DNA of 35,373 bases from assembly GCA_002699695.2 (NCBI GenBank), contig PACC02000038.1, positions 1-35,373 of the forward strand. The letters are read 5' to 3'. This document shows positions 1-7,640 of the stretch, one piece after another. This stretch comes from Paracoccaceae bacterium (lineage in GTDB: Bacteria; Pseudomonadota; Alphaproteobacteria; Rhodobacterales; Rhodobacteraceae). A program made the translations under genes and the position numbers. A model generated the notes under the pieces. It did not search any database and had not been told where the DNA came from. It saw nothing but the letters and a program-made list of their open reading frames with translations. How positions within the stretch are numbered: the first letter of the stretch is position 1; each line of letters starts with the position of its first letter.

Positions 1-805
1 ATGAAAGCTCAATTTTAGCTTTTTCTGCGGCCTCTTTTAGTCTCTGGAGGGCCATTTTATCAGATTTTAGGTCAACGCCACTTTCTTTTTTAAATTCGCT
101 AGCTAAATAATCTACGACTCGCATATCAAAATCTTCACCGCCTAAAAAGGTGTCGCCATTGGTTGATTTAACTTCGAAAAGGCCATCATCAATTTCTAGA
201 ATTGAAATATCAAAAGTACCACCACCCAGATCAAAAACAGCAATAGTTTTTCCTCCCTCTTTATCAAGTCCATAGGCTAAAGCTGCAGCAGTAGGTTCAT
301 TAATGATTCTTAAAACCTCTAAACCAGCTATCTTTCCAGCATCTTTAGTAGCTTGTCTTTGTGCGTCATTAAAATAGGCAGGAACAGTTATCACTGCTTG
401 GGTAACAGGATCACCAAGATAATCTTCAGCAGTTTCTTTCATTTTTTGTAAAATAAAAGCAGAGATTTGGCTTGGGGAGTATTTTTGTTTATTCACCTCT
501 AACCATGCATCACCATTTCCTTCATCGACAATAGAATAAGGCACCATGTCTTTATCTTTTTCGACCATGGGATCATCAATTCTTCTACCGATTAATCTTT
601 TTACAGCAAATAGGGTATTTTCCGGGTTTGTTACAGCTTGCCTTTTTGCGGCTTGTCCAGCAAGCCTTTCGTCATCGGTGAAACCAACTACTGATGGAGT
701 GGTTCTAGCACCTTCAGAATTTTCTATGACTTTTGGATCCTTTCCATCCATTAAGGCTACACATGAGTTTGTAGTCCCCAAATCTATACCGATAACTTTG
801 GACAT
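1..805 (-). CDS. dnaK: Chaperone DnaK, N-terminal part (cut by window edge)
   Basis: This is the Hsp70 chaperone that refolds proteins in the cytosol with DnaJ and GrpE. The visible 268 codons cover most of the nucleotide-binding domain. They begin [14 protein letters not shown] (phosphate-binding loop) and include the [16 protein letters not shown] segment and the second phosphate loop [11 protein letters not shown]. They end at [10 protein letters not shown] at the window edge, so the rest of the ATPase domain and the substrate-binding domain lie to the left. The ATG start at 805 is preceded by a strong GGAAGGA ribosome-binding site. An RpoH-type promoter sits about 65 bases upstream. The frame is intact throughout the visible part. 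Identity is certain. Confidence 0.98.
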   Translation of the reverse strand, partial: MSKVIGIDLGTTNSCVALMDGKDPKVIENSEGARTTPSVVGFTDDERLAGQAAKRQAVTNPENTLFAVKRLIGRRIDDPMVEKDKDMVPYSIVDEGNGDAWLEVNKQKYSPSQISAFILQKMKETAEDYLGDPVTQAVITVPAYFNDAQRQATKDAGKIAGLEVLRIINEPTAAALAYGLDKEGGKTIAVFDLGGGTFDISILEIDDGLFEVKSTNGDTFLGGEDFDMRVVDYLASEFKKESGVDLKSDKMALQRLKEAAEKAKIELS

Positions 806-868
806 TTCTTTTCCTTCCCATTATACTTATTAGTGCATCTCAAATCATTCTTTAAGAGATCTCTTGAT

Positions 869-897
869 ATATGGGAGTTCTATTTCACACTGCAAGG
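869..897 (-). promoter_or_regulatory. RpoH (sigma-32) type heat-shock promoter of dnaK
   Basis: Read on the minus strand, CCTTG (893-897) is followed after 17 bases by CCCATAT (869-875). This matches the CTTG / CCCCATnT pattern of sigma-32 promoters. Transcription would start near 861, giving a 5' leader of about 55 bases before the dnaK ATG. Heat-shock control of dnaK is well established in proteobacteria, and the promoter call here rests on motif and position only. Confidence 0.7.
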
Positions 898-1029
898 ATT
901 TAAAGAATTTTTAATTGAATTTTTGAAAAAATAATATACTTATGGCTTTCCCAAAACATCTTTTAAAATTAAATTTCTGGTGCTTTTTTTTAGATTTAAG
1001 ATTTTGGTTTAATAGATTTAAAATATGAA

Positions 1030-1818
1030 ATGAAAATTCTCTTAGTTATTCCTGCAAGATATCAATCATCTAGGTTTCCGGGAAAACCGTTGGTACCTAT
1101 AAGAGGTCCAGATGGAAAAGAAATATCATTAATAGAAAGAACTTGGTTGCTCGCAAAGGAGATCAAGAGAATTGATAAGAAGATAATAGCAACTGATGAT
1201 ATGCGTATAAAAGAGTTTTGCGAAAACTTTGGAGCTGAAGTTTGTCTTACTTCTGAAAAACTAAGAAATGGGTCTGAGAGAGTAGCTGAAGCGCTGAAAA
1301 TGCAGCAAAATGAATTTGATATTGTGGTAAACTTGCAAGGTGATGCACCTCTTACTCCTTCCTGGGTGATAGACGAATTGATTAATGAACTTAAGAATAG
1401 TGATTATAATGTAGTGACACCTGTTTTTAAATGTGACGAAGTAGGTTTGACAAATTTATTACAAGATAGAAAATCAGGTAGGGTAGGGGCTACGACTGTA
1501 GTTTTTGATAAAAAAGGCAAAGCGCTCTATTTTTCTAAAGAAGTGATACCTTATACTCACGAAAATGATATGAAGGAAAAACAAAAGCAAGTGTATCATC
1601 ATATTGGTGTTTATGCGTATAAATCTCCTGCTTTAAAATCATATCTACAATTGCAACCAGGTTATCTCGAGGTTCAAGAAGGTCTTGAGCAACTAAGGTT
1701 TATAGAAAACGGTATTTCAGTTAAATGTGTTATCTCTTCTCTAAAAGGAAAAGATTTCTGGGAGTTAAATAATCCAAGTGATATCAGGATAATCGAGGAA
1801 ATCCTTAAAAGGTATTAA
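1030..1818 (+). CDS. kdsB: 3-deoxy-manno-octulosonate cytidylyltransferase (CMP-KDO synthetase)
   Basis: The enzyme activates KDO with CTP to CMP-KDO, the donor for the inner core of lipopolysaccharide, in the cytosol. The N-terminus VIPARYQSSRFPGKPL is the nucleotide-binding signature of the family, and NLQGDAP around residue 100 corresponds to the metal-binding QGD motif (many family members have QGDEP). The late HIGVYAY segment is also typical. The length of 262 residues is slightly above the usual 245-255. The ATG at 1030 lacks a clear Shine-Dalgarno sequence. A 3-codon ATG-AAA-TGA starts just upstream and is not taken as the start. The gene is divergent from dnaK and converges on ptsN with a 24-bp gap. 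It sits next to the lpt genes that export the LPS it helps make. Confidence 0.95.
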   Translation: MKILLVIPARYQSSRFPGKPLVPIRGPDGKEISLIERTWLLAKEIKRIDKKIIATDDMRIKEFCENFGAEVCLTSEKLRNGSERVAEALKMQQNEFDIVVNLQGDAPLTPSWVIDELINELKNSDYNVVTPVFKCDEVGLTNLLQDRKSGRVGATTVVFDKKGKALYFSKEVIPYTHENDMKEKQKQVYHHIGVYAYKSPALKSYLQLQPGYLEVQEGLEQLRFIENGISVKCVISSLKGKDFWELNNPSDIRIIEEILKRY

Positions 1819-1842
1819 GTAACATTATAAGAAAAAAGTGAT

Positions 1843-2307
1843 TCATGCAGCCTGAATTTCAGTTTCTGTTGTAAGAATTGAAAAAAGAGCAGACTTATCC
1901 ATTGTAGAGCGTAATTTTTCACAGGTAGACCTATCGCGTAATAGCCGTGAAACTTTAGCGAGAGCTTTTAAATGATTCGCCCCTGATTCATAAGGAGCAA
2001 TTAAAACAAAAACAAGATCAACACTCTGACTATCCATTGCTCCAAAATCAAGAGGTTTTATTAGTCTAGCAAATAAGCCATGAACTGATTTTATCGAATT
2101 CATCTTGGCGTGCGGTATTGCCACTCCATGGCCCATACCGGTAGGTCCCAGGCTTTCACGTTCTTGCAAAGCTGAGAGCAACTCCAACTGTTCCAGATGA
2201 TAAATATTAGCTATACTTATTGAAAGTTCTTGCAAAAGCCTTTTTTTGCTAGAAGCGCGCAAGCATGGAATTATTGCTTCGGGCAACAAAATATCTGATA
2301 AAATCAT
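1843..2307 (-). CDS. ptsN: PTS IIA-like nitrogen-regulatory protein PtsN (EIIA-Ntr)
   Basis: This is a phosphoryl acceptor of the nitrogen PTS, a signalling phosphorelay (PtsP-NPr-PtsN) that does not transport sugar. In other proteobacteria it tunes potassium uptake and envelope or carbon-nitrogen balance. The 154-residue protein is one EIIA type 2 domain. The phosphorylated histidine is expected to be His66 in GHGVAIPHAKM, preceded by the family motif ERESLGPTGMGHG. It is the last gene of the lptCAB-hpf-ptsN cluster, an arrangement common in proteobacteria, and lies 133 bp after hpf. No terminator hairpin is visible in the 24 bp before the convergent kdsB. Confidence 0.95.
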   Translation of the reverse strand: MILSDILLPEAIIPCLRASSKKRLLQELSISIANIYHLEQLELLSALQERESLGPTGMGHGVAIPHAKMNSIKSVHGLFARLIKPLDFGAMDSQSVDLVFVLIAPYESGANHLKALAKVSRLLRDRSTCEKLRSTMDKSALFSILTTETEIQAA

Positions 2308-2440
2308 CTTAAATATTGTCCTTTATTTCCCCACAACTGAACAACATCAGAGCATGACTCCTAACACATCCGATTACAATGTAAAGTCCAATAATCAAGA
2401 TGTTTTCAAATTTATTACTAAATATTAAACACCAAAAATC

Positions 2441-2746
2441 TTATTTATTAGTACTATGGTTTCTTATCTTACGCTTGTGGCGCCGAAGTATTTTTTCTAA
2501 TCGAATAATGGTTTGATGATAGCATTTATAAATTTGATTCGCGCTTCCAGTACAGTACGCAGTTAATCCGCTAGGAAGATGCAAAAAAGCCTCGCATTTA
2601 TATTCATATTTCTCTTTAGTGAAGGTTATATTAGCTTTCACAGGTCTTAATAAGTACTTTTTGCTAATTTGCAATAATTGGTTTTCAGCATAGGAAATTA
2701 AGGATTTTCCTATTTTCACTTGTTTTCCGTTAATATGAATATTCAT
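2441..2746 (-). CDS. hpf: Ribosome hibernation promoting factor, short single-domain form
   Basis: HPF/YfiA proteins bind the decoding region of the 30S subunit and inactivate ribosomes in stationary phase. The 101 residues match the S30AE N-terminal domain (MNIHINGKQVKIGKSL start, basic C-terminal helix with LEKILRRHKRKIR). The protein stops where alphaproteobacterial homologues usually continue with a linker and a second, dimer-forming domain (about 180-200 residues in total). The 133-bp gap to ptsN is too short to hide that domain and shows no obvious remnant of it, so this is a short form. It lies 56 bp downstream of lptB on the same strand. Identity is good; the functional effect of the missing domain is inferred. 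Confidence 0.9.
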   Translation of the reverse strand: MNIHINGKQVKIGKSLISYAENQLLQISKKYLLRPVKANITFTKEKYEYKCEAFLHLPSGLTAYCTGSANQIYKCYHQTIIRLEKILRRHKRKIRNHSTNK

Positions 2747-2802
2747 AATTTGCCCCTTTTCTATAACTTATCTTCTGCTCTGAAAATTTAACTATTATGT
2801 TT

Positions 2803-3579
2803 TTAGAATCGAAACTGATCTCCTAGGTAAACTTCTCTTACGTTCTTATTATTCACTACCTCCTTTGGTGTTCCTTTCATTATTATTGAACCTTCATGTA
2901 ATATATAGGCTCGATCTACAATTTCGAGTGTTTCGCGGACATTATGATCAGTTATCAAAACCCCAACGCTACGCTTTTTTAATTGTGATACTAATTTTCT
3001 TATCTCCCCAACTGCTATGGGATCAACTCCTGCAAAAGGTTCGTCAAGTAGTATATATTTTGGTTGACTTGCTAAACATCGCGCAATTTCTACTCTCCTT
3101 CTTTCGCCACCAGATAAAGTTACGGCAGATGCCTGTCTTAGATGGGTTATAGAAAATTCACCTAAAAGTAGTTCAAGCTTCCTTCGTCTTTCTTGTCTGT
3201 TTGAAACACTTATTTCTAATACAGCCAAAATATTCTGTTCAACAGTTAAACCTCTAAAAATACTTGATTCCTGGGGTAAATAACCTAACCCCAATTGTGC
3301 TCTTCGATACATTGGAAAGTTTGTAACGTCCTTATTATCAATGATTACCTTACCTGAATCGGGAGGGGTTAAACCTGCTATTGCATAGAAGCATGTGGTT
3401 TTACCTGTCCCATTGGGTCCAAGTAATGCTATGACCTCACCTCTTTGTAATTTTAAGCTAACGTCTCTTAATATTGGTTTTTTCCGGTAACTCTTTCTTA
3501 AGCCCTGAATAACTAGACCGTGTTGTGCCCCATGTAAGAATTTTTTTCTTGATTCAGAAAAGGAATAAAACTCTGTCAA
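2803..3579 (-). CDS. lptB: LPS export ABC transporter ATP-binding protein LptB
   Basis: LptB is the cytoplasmic ATPase of the LptB2FGC complex that extracts lipopolysaccharide from the inner membrane. All ABC motifs are present: Walker A GPNGTGKTT (54-62), Q-loop LPQESS (about 101), signature LSGGE (155-159), Walker B ILLDE (176-180) and the H-loop His212 in TDHNVRE. The length of 258 is typical with a slightly long N-terminal tail. The start is a TTG at 3579 that overlaps the lptA stop in a TTGA, which implies translational coupling. A GGA lies nine bases upstream. It is second to last of the three lpt genes here; lptF and lptG are not in the window. Confidence 0.96.
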   Translation of the reverse strand: MTEFYSFSESRKKFLHGAQHGLVIQGLRKSYRKKPILRDVSLKLQRGEVIALLGPNGTGKTTCFYAIAGLTPPDSGKVIIDNKDVTNFPMYRRAQLGLGYLPQESSIFRGLTVEQNILAVLEISVSNRQERRRKLELLLGEFSITHLRQASAVTLSGGERRRVEIARCLASQPKYILLDEPFAGVDPIAVGEIRKLVSQLKKRSVGVLITDHNVRETLEIVDRAYILHEGSIIMKGTPKEVVNNKNVREVYLGDQFRF

Positions 3580-4106
3580 TTCTTTATTTCCAATAAAATT
3601 TTAGATGAAACGTCACCTATAAATTTAGAAGTTCCCGACTTAAGGTCAAAAACCATTTTCTCCGAAGTTATTCCAGCTCTTTCCCCACTTACAATTTTAA
3701 CATTTCCTGTTAGGCTTACTTCATTTTCTTTAGGGAAAAAGGTAGCAAGATTGCTAGTTATTATTTGATCTTCATGTTGAAAAAACACATTGCCTTCAGC
3801 AGAAATTTTCCTAATTTGGGATATTTTATTGGGTGGTTCGCCCTCCGTTTCTTCAAATATTAAGGCCATTTCATCTGATTTAAATATCATATTATTGAAA
3901 ATCAAATGAACCTTTTCTTTTAGTATTATCAATCCAGATTTTTGATCAAAACTGGCATTTTCAGAACTAATTATGATTTCTTTTCCAACATTTTGGTCGA
4001 TTGAATTTTCTGACCCAATCGAACTCTTGGCAAAAATAAAGAAAAATACATATAAGGAAAAAAGAATTTTTCTATAAAAGTTTTTGAAAAGCATTGGCTT
4101 GATCAT
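3576..4106 (-). CDS. lptA: LPS transport periplasmic protein LptA
   Basis: LptA forms the periplasmic bridge that carries LPS from LptC to the outer-membrane LptD. The 176-residue product starts with a basic and hydrophobic segment (residues about 5-30, FYRKILFSLYVFFFIFA) that looks like a signal peptide. An OstA/LptA-type beta repeat region follows, with typical phrases such as ISSENASFDQKSG, AEGNVFF and SLTGNVKI. It is 36 bp after lptC and overlaps the TTG start of lptB by four bases. Methionine 5 (4094) is an alternative start. Sequence conservation in this family is low, so the assignment also relies on its position between lptC and lptB. Confidence 0.9.
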   Translation of the reverse strand: MIKPMLFKNFYRKILFSLYVFFFIFAKSSIGSENSIDQNVGKEIIISSENASFDQKSGLIILKEKVHLIFNNMIFKSDEMALIFEETEGEPPNKISQIRKISAEGNVFFQHEDQIITSNLATFFPKENEVSLTGNVKIVSGERAGITSEKMVFDLKSGTSKFIGDVSSKILLEIKN

Positions 4107-4142
4107 AGCATTAAAGAATTAAATAACAAATAAATCTTTGAT

Positions 4143-4745
4143 TCATAAAAAATATTTAAATTTCACACCATTTTCCAAAAAGAATTTAAAATGCAAATTG
4201 TTGGAATCTGACTTTAAGGCTTCAAGTTTACCAGCTTGTATTTCGGTGTTTGGTAGGAAAATTTTTATCGCTTTACTACTATGAAGAGCATTTTTTTCAA
4301 AATCTATAGTAATAGAAGTTCCTGTTAGCCTAAAATTTTCATTTTCCAGTTGTAATTTACCCTCGAGGTTAATCAAATTATTTTTTGTGTGAATGTTGGC
4401 TTTTTCTGCTTGAATTTGTACAAGCATTTCTGAGGTGAATGTAATAGAGCCTAAAATGTCATTAACTGAAATAATAGGCAAATCATTGTTGATCGGGTTG
4501 ATTTTACTAGCTCTAAAATTAAATCGGTTTCCGTCTAAGTCCAATCCAGCTAATTGAGCTCCATCGATCTGAAAACCAGAGCTAAAATCTAGATCCCTTG
4601 TTTCAACTTCAACAGGGTTTCCAAAATTATTCTCTGAGGAGATCATAAATATCATAGTCATCAGGACTAATGCAACAAGGGTGGATAAGATCTTCACAAA
4701 TCTTATTATACTAGTGTAAGAGATTACCAACCCCATATTCTTCAT
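4143..4745 (-). CDS. lptC: LPS export system protein LptC
   Basis: LptC is the bitopic inner-membrane protein that passes LPS from LptB2FG to LptA. One N-terminal transmembrane helix is visible at about residues 14-35 (FVKILSTLVALVLMTMIFMI). It is followed by a periplasmic beta-rich domain with the family-like stretch DGAQLAGLDLDGNRFNFRA and a later NLINLEGKLQL repeat. The 200 residues are in the normal range. It is the first of the lptC-lptA-lptB run, with a 224-bp upstream gap carrying a possible sigma-70 promoter. The call rests on topology and context as much as on sequence. Confidence 0.88.
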   Translation of the reverse strand: MKNMGLVISYTSIIRFVKILSTLVALVLMTMIFMISSENNFGNPVEVETRDLDFSSGFQIDGAQLAGLDLDGNRFNFRASKINPINNDLPIISVNDILGSITFTSEMLVQIQAEKANIHTKNNLINLEGKLQLENENFRLTGTSITIDFEKNALHSSKAIKIFLPNTEIQAGKLEALKSDSNNLHFKFFLENGVKFKYFL

Positions 4746-4795
4746 ATTTCATAAGTTAATTCAAAAACTTTTGTGCCCATAAATATTTGGTTATT

Positions 4796-4824
4796 ATTGT
4801 CTCATAGTAAGATTTTTATATCAA
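4796..4824 (-). promoter_or_regulatory. Possible sigma-70 promoter of lptCAB-hpf-ptsN
   Basis: On the minus strand TTGATA (4819-4824) and GACAAT (4796-4801) are separated by 17 bases. They match the -35 and -10 consensus at five and four of six positions. The start of transcription would be near 4789, leaving a leader of about 44 bases before lptC. In AT-rich DNA such matches arise by chance, so confidence is limited. Confidence 0.35.
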
Positions 4825-4969
4825 TGATAACCTTACCCTTAATTTTCTTGAGTACAGAAAAAAGTCATGACGGCAATTTCAATTGATTTGTGGTCCAAAG
4901 GTATTATTACTAGACTTTAGGCTCAAATTTAGAAATTTTTGCACCTTGGTTTCAATCCAGGCATTTGGT

Positions 4970-5581
4970 CTAATGTGTTAGAATCTGATTGGTATCCCAG
5001 CCTTCCAAATCTAGAAAGGCTAATTGAGGCAGAAAATCAAATAGATTTTGTGCGATTTTTGTCCTTCCCTCTCGAATTAAAAGGGTATCGAGATTCATTT
5101 TGAGTTGATGCAGATATAAGACATCACTAGCAGCATATGTTAATTGAGATTTGGTCAATTCTTTTTTACCCCAATCAGAGGTCTGTTCAAATTTATAGAG
5201 ATCGATAGAAAGAAACTCTTTGACTAAATGTTTTAAGCCATGTTGGTCTGATGAGGTCCTGGTAAGCTTTGATGCGATTTTTGTGCAATAAACAGGAGTG
5301 ATATCGCATTCGAAATGTTTTAACAAAACTGCTATGTCAAATCTACCGAAATGAAAGATTTTCAATATTTTCTTATTCATAAGAATTTTGACAATATTGG
5401 GAGCTTGCGATTTTTTTTTATTTATTTTTACTAAATGAACCTCGTCGTTTCCTGTGCAGATTTGTATTAAGCATAATCGATCTCGAATTAAGTTCAAACC
5501 AGTTGTTTCTGTATCAATAGCTACGGATTTATCAACAATTACAGACTCTGGAAGGTCATTTTCATGTAAGAAATATTTCAT
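4970..5581 (-). CDS. Ribonuclease D-like 3'-5' exonuclease
   Basis: This is a DEDDy-family 3'-5' exonuclease, likely acting on RNA 3' ends. The acidic residues appear as DTETTG (Exo I, about 23-28), HFGRFD (Exo II, about 97-102) and YAASDVLYL (Exo III, about 149-157, with the Tyr and Asp of the DEDDy type). The protein has 203 residues and consists only of the catalytic domain. The HRDC domains found in E. coli RNase D (about 375 residues) are absent. Short versions next to lptC are common in Rhodobacterales-type genomes. It lies 224 bp upstream of lptC on the same strand and is divergent from the NDUFA9-like gene. Confidence 0.88.
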   Translation of the reverse strand: MKYFLHENDLPESVIVDKSVAIDTETTGLNLIRDRLCLIQICTGNDEVHLVKINKKKSQAPNIVKILMNKKILKIFHFGRFDIAVLLKHFECDITPVYCTKIASKLTRTSSDQHGLKHLVKEFLSIDLYKFEQTSDWGKKELTKSQLTYAASDVLYLHQLKMNLDTLLIREGRTKIAQNLFDFLPQLAFLDLEGWDTNQILTH

Positions 5582-5638
5582 ATTCTTCCCTTAAATTTAA
5601 AGAAGTGGTTTTTTTTGATTTGAAGTTCCACAAAGGAA

Positions 5639-5650
5639 AACGTATACGTT
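5639..5650. promoter_or_regulatory. 12-bp perfect palindrome between divergent genes
   Basis: AACGTATACGTT is a perfect 12-bp palindrome in the 146-bp region between the RNase D-like gene and the NDUFA9-like gene. A minus-strand TTGACA (5654-5659) lies three bases away on the upstream side, so a bound repressor could cover the promoter of the exonuclease gene. No matching -10 box was found at normal spacing. No regulator family was recognised. Confidence 0.3.
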
Positions 5651-5727
5651 ACTTGTCAAAGAATCCATACTAAGAAGACGTAAAATTGATATAAGAAGAT
5701 AGCATTAACTATTGCGCGGTATTAATA

Positions 5728-6711
5728 ATGGGTGATTTCTCTTCAAATTCACGAAAGGCTACTATTTTTGGTGGCACGGGTTTCTTAGGTCGCTATATTG
5801 TCCAACGTTTGGTTCGTCAAGGATGGATAGTTGATGTTATTACCCGCAATCCCAACCAAGGTTTGTTCCTTAAACCATTAGGACTTATAGGGCAAATAAA
5901 TCTGATTGAGGGCAATTTTCTTAATCATAAACATTTGAGAGGATTGCTGAAGGGTTCGGATGTCATAATTAATTGTGTTGGGGCTTTACATGAAAGTGCT
6001 AACCAAAATTTCAAATTATTACACATCGAAACTCCTGAAAAATTAGCTAAATATGCGTCTGATTTGGGGGTGGGTAAGTTCATTCATCTTTCATCGATAG
6101 GGGCAGATGAAAGATCAGACAGTTATTATGCAAAAACTAAAGGGCTTGGGGAAAGAAGAATACATGAATCTTTTCCTGGAGCAATAATACTAAGATCATC
6201 TGTTGTTTTTGGGGCAGAAGACAAATTTTTTAATCTTTTCTCTTCAATTGCCAGTATTAGCCCAGTGATACCAATAGTGCGGGGACAAACACTTTTTCAA
6301 CCGGTTTATGTGGATGATATAGCTAGTGCGGTCGAGAGTCTTTTGCATAATGATTGCCTTACTAGCAAAAAAGGAATTATTTATGAACTAGGAGGAACAG
6401 AAATTTTAAGCTTTAGGGATTTAATTTTAAAAGTTTTGCTTCAAATTAAAAGAAAGAGAATTATATTAGATATTCCTGTATGGGTTGCGAATATCATGTG
6501 TCCACTGGTATATATGGCGAATAAAATTACCTTGAATACTGTACCTTTACTAATAACAAGGGACAACATTAAACAATTAGAAAAGAACAATATTGTTACT
6601 GAAAAAATGCCTGGATTTAAAGAATTAGGTGTCTCACCAAGAGCAATGGACTCAATTTTACCTAACTACTTAAATCGTTATAGACCTAAGGGACAATTTT
6701 CTGATCTTTAG
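5728..6711 (+). CDS. NDUFA9-like NAD(P)-binding SDR protein (complex I associated family)
   Basis: This atypical extended short-chain dehydrogenase belongs to the family of the mitochondrial complex I accessory subunit NDUFA9, which is widespread in alphaproteobacteria. The Rossmann motif is GGTGFLGR (15-22). The active-site-like YYAKTKG segment (about 137) and FQPVYVDDIASAV (about 191-203) are also typical. The length of 327 is normal. Bacterial members are proposed to bind NADPH and to help complex I assembly or stability, but this has not been shown for this protein. There is no clear ribosome-binding site before the ATG at 5728. It converges with uppP, and a long hairpin begins right after the stop codon. 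Confidence 0.88.
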   Translation: MGDFSSNSRKATIFGGTGFLGRYIVQRLVRQGWIVDVITRNPNQGLFLKPLGLIGQINLIEGNFLNHKHLRGLLKGSDVIINCVGALHESANQNFKLLHIETPEKLAKYASDLGVGKFIHLSSIGADERSDSYYAKTKGLGERRIHESFPGAIILRSSVVFGAEDKFFNLFSSIASISPVIPIVRGQTLFQPVYVDDIASAVESLLHNDCLTSKKGIIYELGGTEILSFRDLILKVLLQIKRKRIILDIPVWVANIMCPLVYMANKITLNTVPLLITRDNIKQLEKNNIVTEKMPGFKELGVSPRAMDSILPNYLNRYRPKGQFSDL

Positions 6712-6741
6712 GTTTGATTTATAACTAGCTATAAACAAACC
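6711..6741. terminator. AT-rich hairpin between convergent NDUFA9-like gene and uppP
   Basis: GGTTTGATTTATA (6711-6723) pairs with TATAAACAAACC (6730-6741), giving a 12-bp stem with one bulged A and a six-base loop. It starts at the last base of the NDUFA9-like stop codon and covers the last codons of uppP. It could act as a two-way terminator, but neither side is followed by a T-run, so termination is uncertain. Confidence 0.4.
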
Positions 6742-7528
6742 ATAACAAAAGAAAGCCTAGGGCAATTCTATAAATAATATAGGGTGTAAATTGAAATAAA
6801 TATAAATATTTTAGCAAAACTACTAAAGCCAAGAATGCTGCAAAAAAAGACAATAGAAAACTTACTAAAATCTCAAAAAAAGAGACAACATAGGATCCTT
6901 GCATTAGACCTGGTATAAGCAAAGCACCTGAGGCCATTATAGTGGGTATAGACATGAGCATTGATAACCTAATTGCATCATATCTCTTGTATCCAAGAAT
7001 TCTTGATCCCGATATAGTAATTCCTGATCTGGAAACACCAGGAATAAGGGCTAAGACTTGAAAAACTCCCATGAGAATAGAATCTTTGTAGGTCCAATCC
7101 AAAATCTTTTTTTCTTTTTTTCCTAATCGATCTGTAAAATAAAGGAAGATTCCAAAAAAAATCATTGTCCATCCTATAATTTCGATAGACCTTAATAAGT
7201 CATCGATGTCATTGATTTTAAAAAAGAGTCCCATCAATAAAACTGGTATAGAAGCGGTTATCAATTTCATCACCAATTTTGTTTCCTTTGATCTTAAATC
7301 CAATTTGACTAAATTAATGCTTCCTCTAATTAAAGATACGGTGTCTTCCCTAAAAAATGTTAATAGCGCACAAAGGCTTCCTAGATGTACAGAAATATCA
7401 AGAATTATCCCCTGATCTTTTACGGCCAGAACAGTAGGTAAAATAATTAGGTGAGCAGAAGAAGATATAGGCAAAAATTCAGTTAAACCTTGAAGTATTG
7501 ATATAAGAAAAATATGTAAAGATATCAT
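6725..7528 (-). CDS. uppP: Undecaprenyl-diphosphatase UppP (BacA family)
   Basis: This integral membrane enzyme dephosphorylates undecaprenyl diphosphate to recycle the lipid carrier for peptidoglycan and other wall polymers. Overproduction of such enzymes gives bacitracin resistance in other bacteria. Both family signatures are present: GLTEFLPISSSAHL (14-27) and PGVSRSG (163-169), which together form the catalytic pocket. The 267 residues hold about eight hydrophobic segments. The ATG at 7528 faces the GST gene across a 112-bp divergent gap. It converges with the NDUFA9-like gene over a 13-bp gap. Confidence 0.96.
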   Translation of the reverse strand: MISLHIFLISILQGLTEFLPISSSAHLIILPTVLAVKDQGIILDISVHLGSLCALLTFFREDTVSLIRGSINLVKLDLRSKETKLVMKLITASIPVLLMGLFFKINDIDDLLRSIEIIGWTMIFFGIFLYFTDRLGKKEKKILDWTYKDSILMGVFQVLALIPGVSRSGITISGSRILGYKRYDAIRLSMLMSIPTIMASGALLIPGLMQGSYVVSFFEILVSFLLSFFAAFLALVVLLKYLYLFQFTPYIIYRIALGFLLLWFVYS

Positions 7529-7640
7529 AAGCTTAAAATATTTTTTTCTGGTTAAATATGGATTTTCTTATTAATAATAAATCAATACTTAAAAACCTAT
7601 ATTTAAGCTAACATAAAATGATTTTTTTAAAAGGAAACAA

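Noticed and set aside
546-833. Open frame of 95 codons on the plus strand at the dnaK start
   Set aside because: It lies antisense to the conserved dnaK N-terminus, with no ribosome-binding site or recognisable domain.
2246-2428. 60-codon plus-strand frame across the ptsN start and the hpf-ptsN gap
   Set aside because: The first third is antisense to ptsN, there is no ribosome-binding site, and the translated product shows no recognisable pattern.
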